Made by a program: the position numbers and the translations under genes
From: Rebecca billardiae RCC1528
Lineage: Eukaryota; Haptophyta
DNA length: 64,000 bases
Assembly: GCA_965240325.2 (NCBI GenBank)
Contig: OZ251222.1
Location: 3,844,001-3,908,000 of the forward strand
Direction: 5' to 3'
The notes under the pieces: model-generated
Told to the model about the DNA's origin: nothing
Database searches by the model: none
Seen by the model: the letters and a program-made list of their open reading frames with translations, nothing else
Shown here: piece after piece, positions 1 through 10,506 of the stretch
How the letters are laid out: every line of letters begins with the position of its first letter
Position numbering within the stretch: position 1 is the stretch's first letter

Positions 1-510
1 GGCGAAGCCACGTCCATGGGCGCCCAGCGTGCAGGCGGCACGGTCACGCCGCTCGGCCGCAGCGACCGGCCTCGCACGCGTCCTTGCCGCGCGAAAGGGC
101 ATCCCAGCTGCGGTCATTCGACTTGTGCGTCAGGAGCAGTGTGCCAGCTAGCCGACGCGCACGCGCCGCGAGCTGCACGGCGTGCGCAAACGTAGCCCGC
201 CGAGCGTGCGCCGATGCGGCACAGCGGGAGAGGGCCCCGATCCGAAGGCGACTCTTGTCAGAGGCCCTCCGTAGCTTCGTGATCTACGAAAGCTAGCGTC
301 CTCGCGTTTGTCCAGCTACGGCCCTTGTCCAGCTGGCGCAACGCTCCGAAGCGTGCGCAGCAGGCCAGCAGCCATCTTGAAATCTGACCATCAGTTCTGT
401 GCATCTCAGTGGCGCGGGCCGCGGTACCGTCGTGCGGCCGAACTCCGCGCGGCGCGGCGGCGGGACGCGGCGTCGCCGCGCAGCCCCTTTGGCTCGCGCC
501 GCCCGGCGCC
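1..510. other. Upstream intergenic region, no gene recognised
   Basis: GC-rich sequence with overlapping short open frames on both strands but no recognisable domain, tRNA or repeat. It presumably holds the promoter and 5' leader of the sulfotransferase-like gene that follows. Confidence 0.4.
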
Positions 511-1635
511 ATGGCCGCCATGGCCGCGCTCTGGCAGCTCTCGCTCGGCCTGGCGTTCACCCGTCTGTTCGACATGAGCATGCCGTCGAACGCGTCGGCG
601 ATCTGCGAGCATCTGCCCGGGGCCGAATGCCGCGGCCTCGTCTTCGTGCACGTGGGCAAGGCCGGCGGCGACTCGGTGCACAAAGGCCTGCGCGTCGCGT
701 GCGGCATCGGCGTGTGCAACGTGCTCGTTGACGTGCACACGTGCGACAAGGCCATTGAGGGCGTGCTCGAGTACGTGGACAGGTGGGGCCCGACGGTGTA
801 CACGAACGGCCCGCTCGTCGCCTCGCCCGGCTACGAGGACCTGTGCGAGGCGGAGAAGGCGCCGCTGCGCGCGCGGAGCGGCGTGCCGCCGACGCTCGCG
901 CGCACGGACCGGCTCGGCGCGCTCGTGCGCACGCTGCCGATCGTGCTGTGGGTGCGCGACCCGGTGGCGCGCGTGATCGCGTCGTGGGACTTCTTCGTGA
1001 ACATGCACTCCTGGCACAAGTACAAGGAGTACATGCTGCGCACCAACCAGTCCCTCTTCCTGCCCGACGGCTCGCCCATCCGCACGTCGGAGGTGACGCG
1101 CTTCCTGCGGCACGCGGCCGGCCCCGAGCTCGGGCTGGGCGGGCTGCAGGAGGGCGTGGAGCTCGGGCGGGTGCTCGCGGCGATGCGCGAGAAGCCGGAC
1201 CCGCTCGCCGTCGCGAGGCGCGTGTTCAGGCACGTCGACCACATCCTCACCGGACTCGCCTTCTACGTGGGCGGCGTGCGCGGGCTCGAGGCGCTGCGCC
1301 CTCGGCTCCTGTTTGTGGGCGCGGTCGAGACGATGCAGCAGAGCTGGGACCAGCTTGAGGCGGCGGTCTACGAGCGGCTGGGCCCGGGCCCGCTGCGGCG
1401 GAAGGAGAAGCTGCCGCTGCCGCCGCACACGCACGCCTCGCGCAGCGGCAGGCCGCGCCGGCCCGTCAGTCCGGAGGGCCTCGAGCAGCTGCGCGCGCTC
1501 GTGCGGGAGGACAGCGCGTGCCTGCAGTGGCTGCACGAGCGCGGCCACCTGAGCGCCGCCTACCTGCAGCGCGTGCGCGGCCGGAGCACGTACGACTACG
1601 AGCCGCCGCCGGAGAGCGAGAAGGAGCTCTTCTGA
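511..1635 (+). CDS. Sulfotransferase-like protein, probable Golgi type II membrane protein
   Basis: A predicted 374-residue protein. The start at 511 is chosen because it sits in a GCC-ATG-GCC context and directly opens a hydrophobic segment (residues 1-20, MAAMAALWQLSLGLAF) that would serve as signal-anchor; an in-frame ATG at 409 gives a less convincing Arg-rich extension. Residues 44-54 (FVHVGKAGGDS) match the 5'-phosphosulfate loop of PAPS-dependent sulfotransferases. Residues 145-162 (VLWVRDPVARVIASWDFF) match the 3'-phosphate binding motif, with RDP and the Ser in place. Enzymes of this family move sulfate from PAPS to glycans or other acceptors in the Golgi lumen; the acceptor cannot be told from sequence. 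No intron is needed. The fold assignment is well supported; the substrate is unknown. Confidence 0.75.
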   Translation: MAAMAALWQLSLGLAFTRLFDMSMPSNASAICEHLPGAECRGLVFVHVGKAGGDSVHKGLRVACGIGVCNVLVDVHTCDKAIEGVLEYVDRWGPTVYTNGPLVASPGYEDLCEAEKAPLRARSGVPPTLARTDRLGALVRTLPIVLWVRDPVARVIASWDFFVNMHSWHKYKEYMLRTNQSLFLPDGSPIRTSEVTRFLRHAAGPELGLGGLQEGVELGRVLAAMREKPDPLAVARRVFRHVDHILTGLAFYVGGVRGLEALRPRLLFVGAVETMQQSWDQLEAAVYERLGPGPLRRKEKLPLPPHTHASRSGRPRRPVSPEGLEQLRALVREDSACLQWLHERGHLSAAYLQRVRGRSTYDYEPPPESEKELF

Positions 1636-2386
1636 CGCGCGCGTGCGCACGGGCGCTCTGAGAGTGAGACTGACCGGTCTGACTCGCCTCGGCTCAGCGG
1701 CCGTACGAGCGTCGTCGTGTCGGAGTGGGCCGAAGGCGTCCGAGGCCGACTCACATTATAATAATGATAATTCTGAATTCACAAGTCGTGGTGTGGGACG
1801 TTCCTCAACTGCCGTCAGAATCTGATGATGATGAGTTACTGGTATGCTAGGAGTTCTAAAGTGAGTAATGGAAGCTTCTATGATGTGCAAAACGAGCGTG
1901 GGCCAGATATTATTCCGCTATCTCTGAGATCTCAACCAATCAGTGCATATGAGGGGAGGCCTGCAGCAGCTGATTAATACACCTGCTCGTCCACCGTCGT
2001 CAGTCGTGGGCGTGTGATAGGAGCTGAAATACCCGCTTACTGCCTGTCCTAATTTCAATCTGCTTTCGAGGGCCGACGACGACAGTGCCGAACGACGACG
2101 GGGCGGATTAGCCGAAAGGCAGGGGACACGGGGAAACTGAGCTCCTCTTCCGCTCCGCGCTCTCGCCTTTCGGCCCATTGCTCGGGCTCCGCACGGATTC
2201 GGCGTCTCGGCATCTCTGTTTTTCTCGTATTTTGCCTTGGCCGAGTAAAAGATTCACGCGCTCAGCTTTGACGTGCTGTGGCCAGTGGGGCGAGGGTGCG
2301 GCCCGCGGGCTTGGTGGCGGACCGATGGATCGGCCTCGCGGGCAGGTGCGCCGCGCGCGTCGCGCGCCGTGCCCCGGCGCGCAGCG
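1636..2386. other. Intergenic region
   Basis: AT-richer than its neighbours between about 1750 and 2060. No coding signature, repeat or RNA gene recognised. The downstream Myb gene may begin with an unseen 5' exon here, because a CAG acceptor-like site occurs near 2545 inside its open frame. Confidence 0.35.
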
Positions 2387-4863
2387 ATGTCGACGCTTGG
2401 TCGGCTTGCCGCCAGCGCCATGCCCCTGTCCTGGCGATGCGCGCGCGCGCGGCCAAGCGCGCGCGCGGGATGTGCGCGATTTGCGCTTGCCGCTGCGCTC
2501 AGCTCAGCCGCGTGCGGCCGGCGCCTGCTCCGCGTGCACGCGCAGGGCGAGGGTGCGAACATCATCCCACGTTTCGACGAGCCGGTCCCCGGCCATGGCC
2601 CGATGCGCGGGCCCCTCCTCGCCGAGACGAGCCTGATCGCTGCGACCAACGAGCGCTACTCCATGCTGACGCAGCTGTTCGAATCGGCGCCTGCAGACGA
2701 GCAGACGCCCTCGGCGGCGCTCGAGATGGCGGCGTCGGCGCTGGAGAGTACGGCCAGCCTCCTGCGCACCGCGCCGCCGGGGCCGGCCGAGCCGGCCGTC
2801 GACCCGAGCGCGCTCCCGCCTGCCAAGCGCAAGTGGACTGACGGCGCCGGGGCAGACGACGATGCGCACGCTGCCAGCCAGCGCGGCGAGGGCGTCGCGG
2901 GGCCGTTGGCGACGCAGCTGGACGAGCCATTGCCGCCCAGGGCATACGCCGCCTCGCCCGCGCCGCCGCTGCCGCCCGCCCTCGGCGCCAGTGCGCCGGA
3001 CGCGAGCAGCGCGGCCGGCGGTTGGCTCGACCCGAGGCCGGCTGGCGAGGCCGGCGCCGCCGACGTGGAGAGCACGCAGCGGGCGCGCGCATCGGTGCCG
3101 CGCGCGCCGCCGCCGGCGGCAGAGCCGACGTCCGCGCACGACGCGGGTTGGGCTGACGCGGCTGGCTTGCTCACGCGGCTAGACCACGCGGCCGCGGCCG
3201 CGGGCGCGCCCGCCGCGGCTGCCACGCCTGCGGTGGACGCGGCTGGGCCCGCGGCCGGCGGCGCGGCTGCTCCGCTGACCACCCTCGGCGCGCGAGCGCC
3301 CGCCGAGGCTGAGGCGGCGGCGGGTGCGGGCGTGCCTCACACCGCGGCGCCCGCCGCCGGCCCGACCGCCCTGTCAGCCCACACGCCCGTTGCGGCCGGC
3401 AGCGGGTGGGAGGGGGCGCATGCCACCGCGCAGGTCGGCGCAGACGAGCGCGCGCGCGCGAGCTCGCCTGCGAGCGCAGACGCGCCTGGGGGCGCGGAGG
3501 GCGCGCAGGGAGCCGCGGAGGACGCGCCGGGCAGCAGCGGCGTGTGGAAGCGCAACATCGGCTCGCGCAGGTGCGTCGCGCGTCGTGCCCCACCCCAACA
3601 CGACTGCGCGCCGTGTGCCGCAGGCGCCACCCTCGTGCAGCCGGCCAAACGGGGGGGCGCCGCGGCGCTGCGGCCGGCGGCTGCGCGCGCCCGCTGGCTG
3701 CGTGCCGCCCGCCCTGACCTCGCCGCCCCCCCCCCCGGCGCGCTGCCCCGCGCCCCCCTTCCGCCGCGCAGCGCGACGTACAAATGCCGCCGGTGCGGGC
3801 TGCCCAAGCGGCAGCACATGTGCGTGGCCCCGCTGCCGCCCCCCTCGCTGCCTGCGGACGAGACGGCGGGGGGCGCGCCCGCAGGGGCGCCCGCCTCGTC
3901 CGCCGCGCGCGCCGCGGTCGCGCTGTGGTCCTCCGACGAGAACGAGACCATCTCGCGCATGGTGCGCGAGCACGGCTTCAAGTGGACGCGGATCGCGCGC
4001 GAGCTTCCGGGCCGCACCGACAACGCGGTGCGCAACCGGTGGAAGCGGCTCGAGCGCATGCGCGCGCTGCGCGCCGAGCAGCTGAGCGGCGGCGCGGGGG
4101 GCGCGGGCGCGGCGTCGGGCGCGACGCCGTCCGCCGGCGCGTCCGACGCGAGCGGCGCCACCGCCGCGCCGCCCTCCGGCGTGCGCGGCTACCGCTGCTC
4201 CAAGTGCGGGCAGGGCAAGCGCGGCCACCTCTGCCCCTACGCCGAGCACCCGATCTCGGACGAGCTGCTCGGGGGAGAGCTGGGCGGAGAGGGCGCCGCC
4301 GGCTCGGGCGCGCACGGCAGCGCGGATGCGCCGCAGCCGTCGCAGCTCGCGCGCGCGCACGCCGACACGCCCGCCGCGAGCGCCGGCGCCGGCGGCAGCT
4401 GGTGCGGCGCGCTCACCTCGAGCGCGCCTCAACTGCCGCCGCCGCCGCCCCAGCAGCCGCCATCGGCGCCCGGCGCGCCGCGCGCCGCCGCCGCCGCTGG
4501 CGCTGGCGCCGCCTCCGCCGCTGCGGGCCCGGCCGAGGCGGCGGCGCGCGCGACGAGCTCGGCGGCGGGCGGCGGCGGCGCCACCGCCGCCGCGGCCAGC
4601 GCGTCGGGCCCCTCCGCCGACGGCTCCTTGCCCGGGCTGGACGAGGTGGCGGGCGCGATGCACTGGCTGATCGAGACGGCCGGCTCGGACGACGCGGACG
4701 CGCTGGGCTTTGCGCTCGGGCCTGGCCTCGCCGGGCTGATGGACGAGGAGGGCAGGGGCGGCGCGGAGGGCGCGCCGGGTGGCGCGGCGCACTCGGGCAA
4801 GGCGCCCGCGAGGCCCGCCGCCGCCGCCGCCGCCCCCTCGGGCGGTGCGCACGGCTCGGCCAC

Positions 4864-4897
<34 letters not shown>

Positions 4898-5539
4898 TCG
4901 GGCGCGCACGCAGAGCGCTCCGAGCGCGAGCGCGAGATGGGGGGCGGGAGCGGCGCCGGCGAGTGGCCGCCGCCGTTCTGGTGGGGCGCCGGCGGGTACG
5001 ACCCGGCGAGCTACGCGGTGGCCGCCGCGGCGTCGGCCAGCTGGTGGCCCGCGCCGCCGCCGATGATGGGCGGCGGCATGCCCCCGCCGTGGACGCTCGA
5101 CGCGCCGCCGCTCACCGCCGGCCACGCCGGCTGCGACGCGTGGCGGGCGGCCAACCACGCGATGGAGCGGTGGCAGCGGCAGCGGTACGAGGCGGCCATG
5201 GCGTACTACCGGCGGTACTGCCAGATGGCGGCGCGCTCGATGCAGCACCACGCGGCCGGCCCAGGCCCGCCGCTGTGGTGGCCGCCGTACATGCCGCCGC
5301 CGGGCTGGCTGGGCCCTATGGGCGCGGGCGCGGACGGCGGCGCAGGCGCGGATGGCGGCGCGGGCGCGGCGGACGCGCACGCGCCGCGCGGCGCGGACGA
5401 TCTGCTCGACGGCGCCGCGCCGAGCGCGCCGGGTGCTGCGGCGGACGCGGCGGTCACCGAGGTCGACGACATGCTGGCCGCGCGCATGCCCACGCCGCCC
5501 GCCGCACCGCTCGACGAGCACGACGCCGCAGGCTTGTAG
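2387..5539 (+). CDS. Myb/SANT DNA-binding protein with two flanking Cys/His knuckles
   Basis: About 983 residues after removing a predicted intron at 3571-3771 (CAG|GTGCGT to CGCAG). That intron is 201 bp, in phase 2 and stop-free, so the frame stays open through it; splicing joins IGSR to SATYKCRRCG. Knuckle 1 (residues 398-412, YKCRRCGLPKRQHMC) precedes one Myb repeat (about 447-495, WSSDENETI to NRWKRLERM, with the third-helix motif GRTDNAVRNRWKRL). Knuckle 2 (535-549, YRCSKCGQGKRGHLC) follows. Both knuckles share CxxCGxxKRxHxC, probably a zinc site. The rest is Ala/Gly/Pro-rich and low complexity, with a Tyr/Trp-rich stretch near the C-terminus (about 860-940). Likely a nuclear transcription factor. 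The start is uncertain: ATGs at 2273 and 2387 are both possible, as is an upstream exon. Confidence 0.7.
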
Positions 5540-6040
5540 CGCAGCGCGCGCGCGAGCGGGCTGCACCGGCCGCGAGCGCGGTGGCGGCTGCTCGCATGTC
5601 GATGGATGGCGCGCGGCGGGAGGCGCGGCGGCGGCAGCGGCAGCGCACGAGGGCGCGTGCTGCGACCGCGCGGTGGCGTCGACTGCGCGTCCGCGCGGCG
5701 TCCGCGGTGACAGCTCGCTTGCGTCCACGCGATGCCGCGAGCGACGCGACCAGCCTCGACGGCGCGTCGTTCGACAGCGGCGCTGCGGTGGGCGCGGCGC
5801 CAGCAGCAGGCTGGTTGTGTTGACGGCGGCGCCCGGTGACACGGGACAGCCCGACAGGCCTCGTCCGCTCTGGAGCCTGGAGGCTCGATGCAGTCCAGTC
5901 TGAAGACTCTTACAGTCATCATCCACGCGCAGGCGCAGCGTCAGTAGTACACGTGTCAGAGCGCTGTAGCAGAATATAGCAGAAATAGACGAATATATTA
6001 AATTATTAATTATGCGGGCCCGGAGGGCCCGTGTACCAAA

Positions 6041-6113
6041 AATATGACCGCGTTCCGCGGTCCTTTTCTGCATAGAATCAACGCAGTTGGGGGCCCGCGG
6101 TGGCCGTGCAATC
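6041..6113. repeat. Dispersed repeat, second copy at 58118-58188
   Basis: Both copies start TGACCGCGTTCCGCGGTCC (a near-palindrome), then CTTTTC, and both continue to GGGGCCCGCGGTGG. They differ by scattered substitutions and small indels. Likely fragments of one mobile-element family. Confidence 0.6.
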
Positions 6114-6300
6114 GCGGCTCTCCGCCGTAGTGGCAGTTCGCCAGTTGAAGTCGGTTCTGAGATGACTGAAGCTATTAGTCCGACCGTCGCCCTGCCTGCG
6201 CGACCGCGAGACTCATTCACACTTCACACAATCACAGCAGCGGGCCACCTGAGACCGCACCCGGCACCGGTCGTCAAATCGGACGTCCGTCTGACAACTA

Positions 6301-6444
6301 GCTGCCAAATGTCCAACTGGCTGATCAGCTCGGATCCGACCCGTCCGCGATCGTGCCATCGGCATCGGAATTACTACTAGTAGCTGCCAAACTGTGTCCA
6401 ACTCTGGCTGATCAGCTCGGATCCGACCCGTCCGCGATCGTGCC
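6301..6444. repeat. Tandem duplication of about 60 bp
   Basis: Segments 6301-6357 and 6383-6444 share GCTGCCAAA, then CCAACT, then CTGATCAGCTCGGATCCGAC and CCGTCCGCGATCGTGCC, with a small insertion in the second copy. No coding content seen. Confidence 0.75.
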
Positions 6445-6583
6445 GAGTGAGTCGTGCCGCGGAGCTCGGAGTGACCCGTTGCACGGGTGAGTGACCGTAG
6501 GGCGGTGAAAATGCGACGTACCGGTGAAAATACGGTTTTGCAACTAGCGCTGGGCGATGGCTGCCGGGCGCGACGAGCCGGGC

Positions 6584-6624
6584 GGATTGGTGCACGGGGA
6601 ATCCAATTCCCCGTGCACCAATCC
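6584..6624. repeat. Perfect 19-bp inverted repeat with 3-nt loop
   Basis: Left arm 6584-6602 (GGATTGGTGCACGGGGAAT) and right arm 6606-6624 are exact reverse complements around a CCA loop. It lies in the repeat-rich intergenic zone, so it may be a mobile-element end rather than a terminator. Confidence 0.8.
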
Positions 6625-6934
6625 AATCCGTTCGTCGCCAGGTGCTGCCGTTGCCGAGATCGAGCTGCAAAACCCTCAGCAGGTGGTCAAGAGAAGGAAA
6701 CGGGGAGGGCTGTCGCAGCGCGCGCGCCGCGGTGGGAAGAGAGAAGGGCTTGCCTCCCAACTGCAGCTTTGGCAGCGTTCCCTCTTGCGGCAGTGGAAGC
6801 CGACGACGAGGAGGATGACGACGCAGCTGCTGATGACTGCTGCGAAGCAGCAGCGGTGACACTCTGCGGTGCACAGCTGCCACCGCGCGCGCCGCGCGCG
6901 ACTCGGTCTCGGACTCGGGTGATGGCGACAGCAG

Positions 6935-7598
6935 CACAGCAGTCCTCATGAAGACGATGAAGCTGCGTGCACGGGTGCACGAGGTGGCAGGCGAAAGCGC
7001 GCCGACGAGACAGCACTTGACACGCCTGAGCGCACGCCCATGCTCGCCGAGCGCGAGCGCTGCAAGTGCAACTACAGTGCGCGCCGAGGCTGTACTCGGC
7101 GGCACTGCGTCCGCGGTCATCGTCTCTTCACTTGTCGAGGCTGCTGCTGCGGCGGGCCGGGGGCACTACCCGGCACGCGCGGCGTAGCGCGCTAGACGGA
7201 AGGTGATGGTAGACGCACTGTCACGCTCCCGCCGCCGCCGCCGCCGCCTGCAAGACTATCGTCACTCTAGGCCGCGCCGAAGTGTCGTTTTTTCGGCGCT
7301 CACGCTTGCAACGGGTCGAGTACTGAAGGAGTCGGGTGTGACAGCAGGGTGCTTTAGCGCTGCGGCCCGTGCCAGCCAACGACCAGACGTACTCTGGCCA
7401 CTTGACCCGTTGCACGGGTGAGTGACCGTACGCCCTGCCTAGTGCCTACCGCGCGCGCCGCGCGACCGGCGACTCGGGGTGATGGAGAGCGGATGGCGAC
7501 AGCAGCAGCAGTCCTCATGAAGACGATGAAACTGGCGGCACGGGTGCACGAGGTGGCAGGCGAAAGCGCGCCGACGAGACCGCATTTGACACACCTGA
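6935..7598. repeat. Pair of about 90-bp direct repeats (6935-7025 and 7502-7598)
   Basis: Both copies carry AGTCCTCATGAAGACGATGA followed by CACGGGTGCACGAGGTGGCA and GGCGAAAGCGCGCCGACGAG with few differences. Another shared piece, GACCCGTTGCACGGGTGAGT, occurs at about 6474 and 7403. The arrangement suggests duplicated, decayed element copies. Confidence 0.65.
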
Positions 7599-8557
7599 GC
7601 CGCACGCGCGTGCCGTCGCCGAGCGCGGAGCGGCGAGCGCTGCAAACGCGCAACCGTACCGCGCGCGCCACGACGGCGCGGCACTAGCTGATGCAGGCCG
7701 TACTGCCGGCACTGCTTCTGCGATCATGCGCCACGGTCGCAGCTGACTGCGTGAGCAGCAAGCGGGAGGCGGGTCCGGAGGCACGTGCAGGCGCCGTCCC
7801 GCATATCCGCCATGCCGGGGCACGTCACCTCCGACGATCCGGATGTGGCCCAGTCCGGACGTCACGCGATCCGGGAAGACGAGTACGATTCGCTCGTAAC
7901 GAACCGTTACACTAATGTCACGTCCAGCTGACGTCCAGATCGCACTTTACTTAAGGGAATCAGCTGGGCGCGGTTTTTTTTGGCCTGATAGACCTCTCAA
8001 TGCGATCTCAAAAACTCGAAACTCGGTCTCCGCCAGCCCTAAAAATCGCCCCCCGTCCCTTTTTTTCCGCCGCCCCCCGTCCCTTTTTTCTTGATCAAAG
8101 ATCTTTTTGAAACGTGGTTCGGGCCCGCTGGTGCGGGCTCCACGCTGCGCGCTCCGCCCTGCACCGCGGGCCATTATTAACTATTAAGCTGCTACTAGTG
8201 CGCGCTAGCTTAAGCTAGCGCTGCTACAGCGTCACGGCCACGGTGTCAGCCGAGCAGTACAGACGAGTCAGAGTACATAGACTCTCTCGAATCCGAGTAG
8301 TAGGCGCAGCGTCAGAGAGCGGGCAGCCCGGGCAGCGCCAGCCCAGCAGCTGTCGTGGCTCGGCCTCGTAGTCCGGTAGTCGTGCTGCGCGCTTCATCAG
8401 CTATTCAGCTGCATCAGCAGTCGTCAATAAACGCGCGCATGACGATGCACCGCCGCTGTGCCAGCAGGCACCGGACCCTGCGCGCGCGCGCCGAATGGCT
8501 CCAGCCGCGCCAGGCTGGCGGCGCCGGAGCGGCAGCCGTGCGCCCAGCCCCCGCGCG

Positions 8558-10201
8558 CTACCGGCGGCAGTCCAGCCGCCTCACCTTCATGTCGTGCACC
8601 TTGGGGCAGAGCGGCCCCCAGCCGCGCACAATGTCCCGGCACGCGCCGTGCAGCGGCGGCAGCGGCCTGGCGCCGCCCCACGTGGTCCGCCAGTAGCACA
8701 CCGCCTCGGAGAAGGTGGAGCCGGGCGTGGGCCAGAACTCGTCGGCCGCGACGAGCAGCAGCATGTCGTCCATCTCGGACGCGGCCGCCTGCACCGCGCC
8801 CTGCTGCCACTGCGCCAGCTCCGCCGCGTCGAGCGGCGCGCCGCCCTCCGCGCGCCGCGCGACCGTCGACAGCCAGCGGCCGAGGTCGGCCTTGTAGGAC
8901 ATCAGCATGTCGGACTTGGCGCGTGCGCGGGCGCGGTGCGGCGCGGCGCGGCGCATGAAGACGCGCGGGTGGTTGATCCACGCCGCGAACGCCGTGCGCA
9001 CGAACCGGTCCGTCGCCAGGAAGATGTGCGCCGCGCGCGGGCCGGCGGGCACGCGGCGCGCGCCCGCGCCCTCGCGCGCGCGCGCCGCGTCGTGCGCGAG
9101 CAGCGTGGACGGCAGCGCGCGCGCGTCGCACACGCTCTCGTAGTAGGCGAGGGCGGCGGCGCGGGCGTGGAGCGGGCCGAGCGCGGGGCCGGGCGGCCGC
9201 GCCGCGCCGCCGGCGTGCAGCTCGATCAGCCGGCGCGCCGCCTTCCGGCAGTTCGCGCCGAGGCCCTCGCGCGTGACCGTCTGCGCGCGCTGGTGGTGGC
9301 CGAGCACGCGCCCGCCCCAGCGGGGCTCCGCAGCCGCCTGCCGCGCGGCCGCGGCGATGAACTCGGCGCGCGGGCGGAAGGGCCAGTGCGCGCAGGCCAT
9401 CCGGCCGGGCCGGCCGGGCAGGTCGTCGTCGGGGTCCGTGCCCGACTGCCCGCCCGCGCGCAGCGCGAGCAGCTCGCGCGCCGTCACGCCCCACGCGCGC
9501 AGCGCCGCGCCGCTCTCCGCCTCAAGCTGCGCGCCGTCGCACGGCCCGCCGCACCAGAAGGCGTCCTCGGGCGAGAGGCGCACGGCGGCGGCGGCGGCGG
9601 GGGCGCCGCCGGCCCACGGCGCGGCGGGGCCGCCCGCGCCGGGGTCGGCGCGCCCGCGCAGCGCGAGCGCCCTCCCGACCGTCGGCTCGAGCACCAGCCT
9701 GCGCGCGCTCACGCTGCGCCGCAGCCAGCCGAGCTGGAAGAAGGAGGCCACGAACATCGACATGGTCGGGTCGAGGGCGAGGGAGGCGTTGGCGACGAGC
9801 GCGAGGCTCAGGCCGTTCACGACGGAGCGCAGGTGGTTGGAGAACGTGCCGATCCGCGCGCCCGTCAGCAGCAGCACGCGCCCGGGGCGCAGCGTCGCGT
9901 CGCCGCCGTCCGCCGCCGCCGCCGGCTGGCACGTGCTCGGCCGCCGCACGCCCGGCGCATCCACGCGCGCCGCGCGCGCGGCGGCAGCGTCGCCGTCACG
10001 CTGCTCGAGCGCAGACCGGCGAGAGGCAACGCCGTGCTCGTCCGCTGGCGCCTCCGCCGCGCGGCACGCGCACGCAGCCGCCACGAGCACCGCCCATCGA
10101 AGCGCGCGCCCGCATGCGAGTCCGCGCCGCGACCGCCGGCCTTCGGGTTCGGCGGCCGCGCGCGCGGCCTGTCGGCACGCCAGCGGTGCACTCGGCACCA
10201 T
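8558..10201 (-). CDS. Putative fucosyltransferase-like type II membrane protein
   Basis: A 547-residue protein on the minus strand. The start at 10201 is preferred over 10300 because it leaves a short cytoplasmic tail before one hydrophobic span (residues about 34-49, LRWAVLVAAACACRAA). Residues 109-131 (VLLLTGARIGTFSNHL and on) resemble the N-terminal nucleotide-sugar fold opening seen in fucosyltransferases. Near the C-terminus FLATDRF (about 394-400) and DDMLLLVAADEF...STFSE (478-499) resemble the donor-binding 'ATD ... S-FS' region of protein O- and alpha-1,6-fucosyltransferases. A Golgi glycosyltransferase is therefore likely; GDP-fucose as donor is an inference and another GT-B sugar transferase cannot be excluded. 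The gene is head-to-head with the CCDC33-like gene, 305 bp apart. Confidence 0.5.
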   Translation of the reverse strand: MVPSAPLACRQAARAAAEPEGRRSRRGLACGRALRWAVLVAAACACRAAEAPADEHGVASRRSALEQRDGDAAAARAARVDAPGVRRPSTCQPAAAADGGDATLRPGRVLLLTGARIGTFSNHLRSVVNGLSLALVANASLALDPTMSMFVASFFQLGWLRRSVSARRLVLEPTVGRALALRGRADPGAGGPAAPWAGGAPAAAAAVRLSPEDAFWCGGPCDGAQLEAESGAALRAWGVTARELLALRAGGQSGTDPDDDLPGRPGRMACAHWPFRPRAEFIAAAARQAAAEPRWGGRVLGHHQRAQTVTREGLGANCRKAARRLIELHAGGAARPPGPALGPLHARAAALAYYESVCDARALPSTLLAHDAARAREGAGARRVPAGPRAAHIFLATDRFVRTAFAAWINHPRVFMRRAAPHRARARAKSDMLMSYKADLGRWLSTVARRAEGGAPLDAAELAQWQQGAVQAAASEMDDMLLLVAADEFWPTPGSTFSEAVCYWRTTWGGARPLPPLHGACRDIVRGWGPLCPKVHDMKVRRLDCRR

Positions 10202-10506
10202 CGGGCGTGCGTGCGTGCGCGGGCGCGGGCTGCGGCCGGCCAGCGCACCGCTCGGCCGACGCGTCGTCGCCGCTTGACGCGCCGTGGTTGGCAGCACCAC
10301 TCAAGCGAGCGGTGTGTGCGCGCGGCGAGCCGCTGGCCCGCTGCGCGCGCGCCGCACGATGGCGGCCGAGCGTGCGCATCAACTGGCAGTTTTTTGAGCC
10401 CAGCGAGCAAGAAGCAGCCTCAAGCGGCTTGTGTGAGCACGGGCGAGTTGCGCCCGGCCGCCCAGGCGGGCAGCGCGTGTGGGCTCGCGGGCCCGCGCGG
10501 GCGCCG

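Larger units (their letters stand above)
5540..8557. other. Repeat-rich intergenic region without a confident gene
   Basis: Holds a dispersed repeat (6041-6113, also at 58118-58188), a tandem duplication (6301-6444), a perfect hairpin (6584-6624), a pair of about 90-bp repeats (6935-7025 and 7502-7598) and a CCCCCGTCCC/T-tract duplication near 8049-8090. A Cys-rich open frame (6921-7187, no ATG) is the only stretch with protein-like character. It looks like a graveyard of mobile-element fragments. Confidence 0.5.

Noticed and set aside
3374-6220. 948-codon minus-strand frame opposite the Myb gene.
   Set aside because: Arg/Ala/Gly-rich with no domain, and it mirrors the codon pattern of the plus-strand gene. 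GC-rich codon bias leaves antisense frames open.
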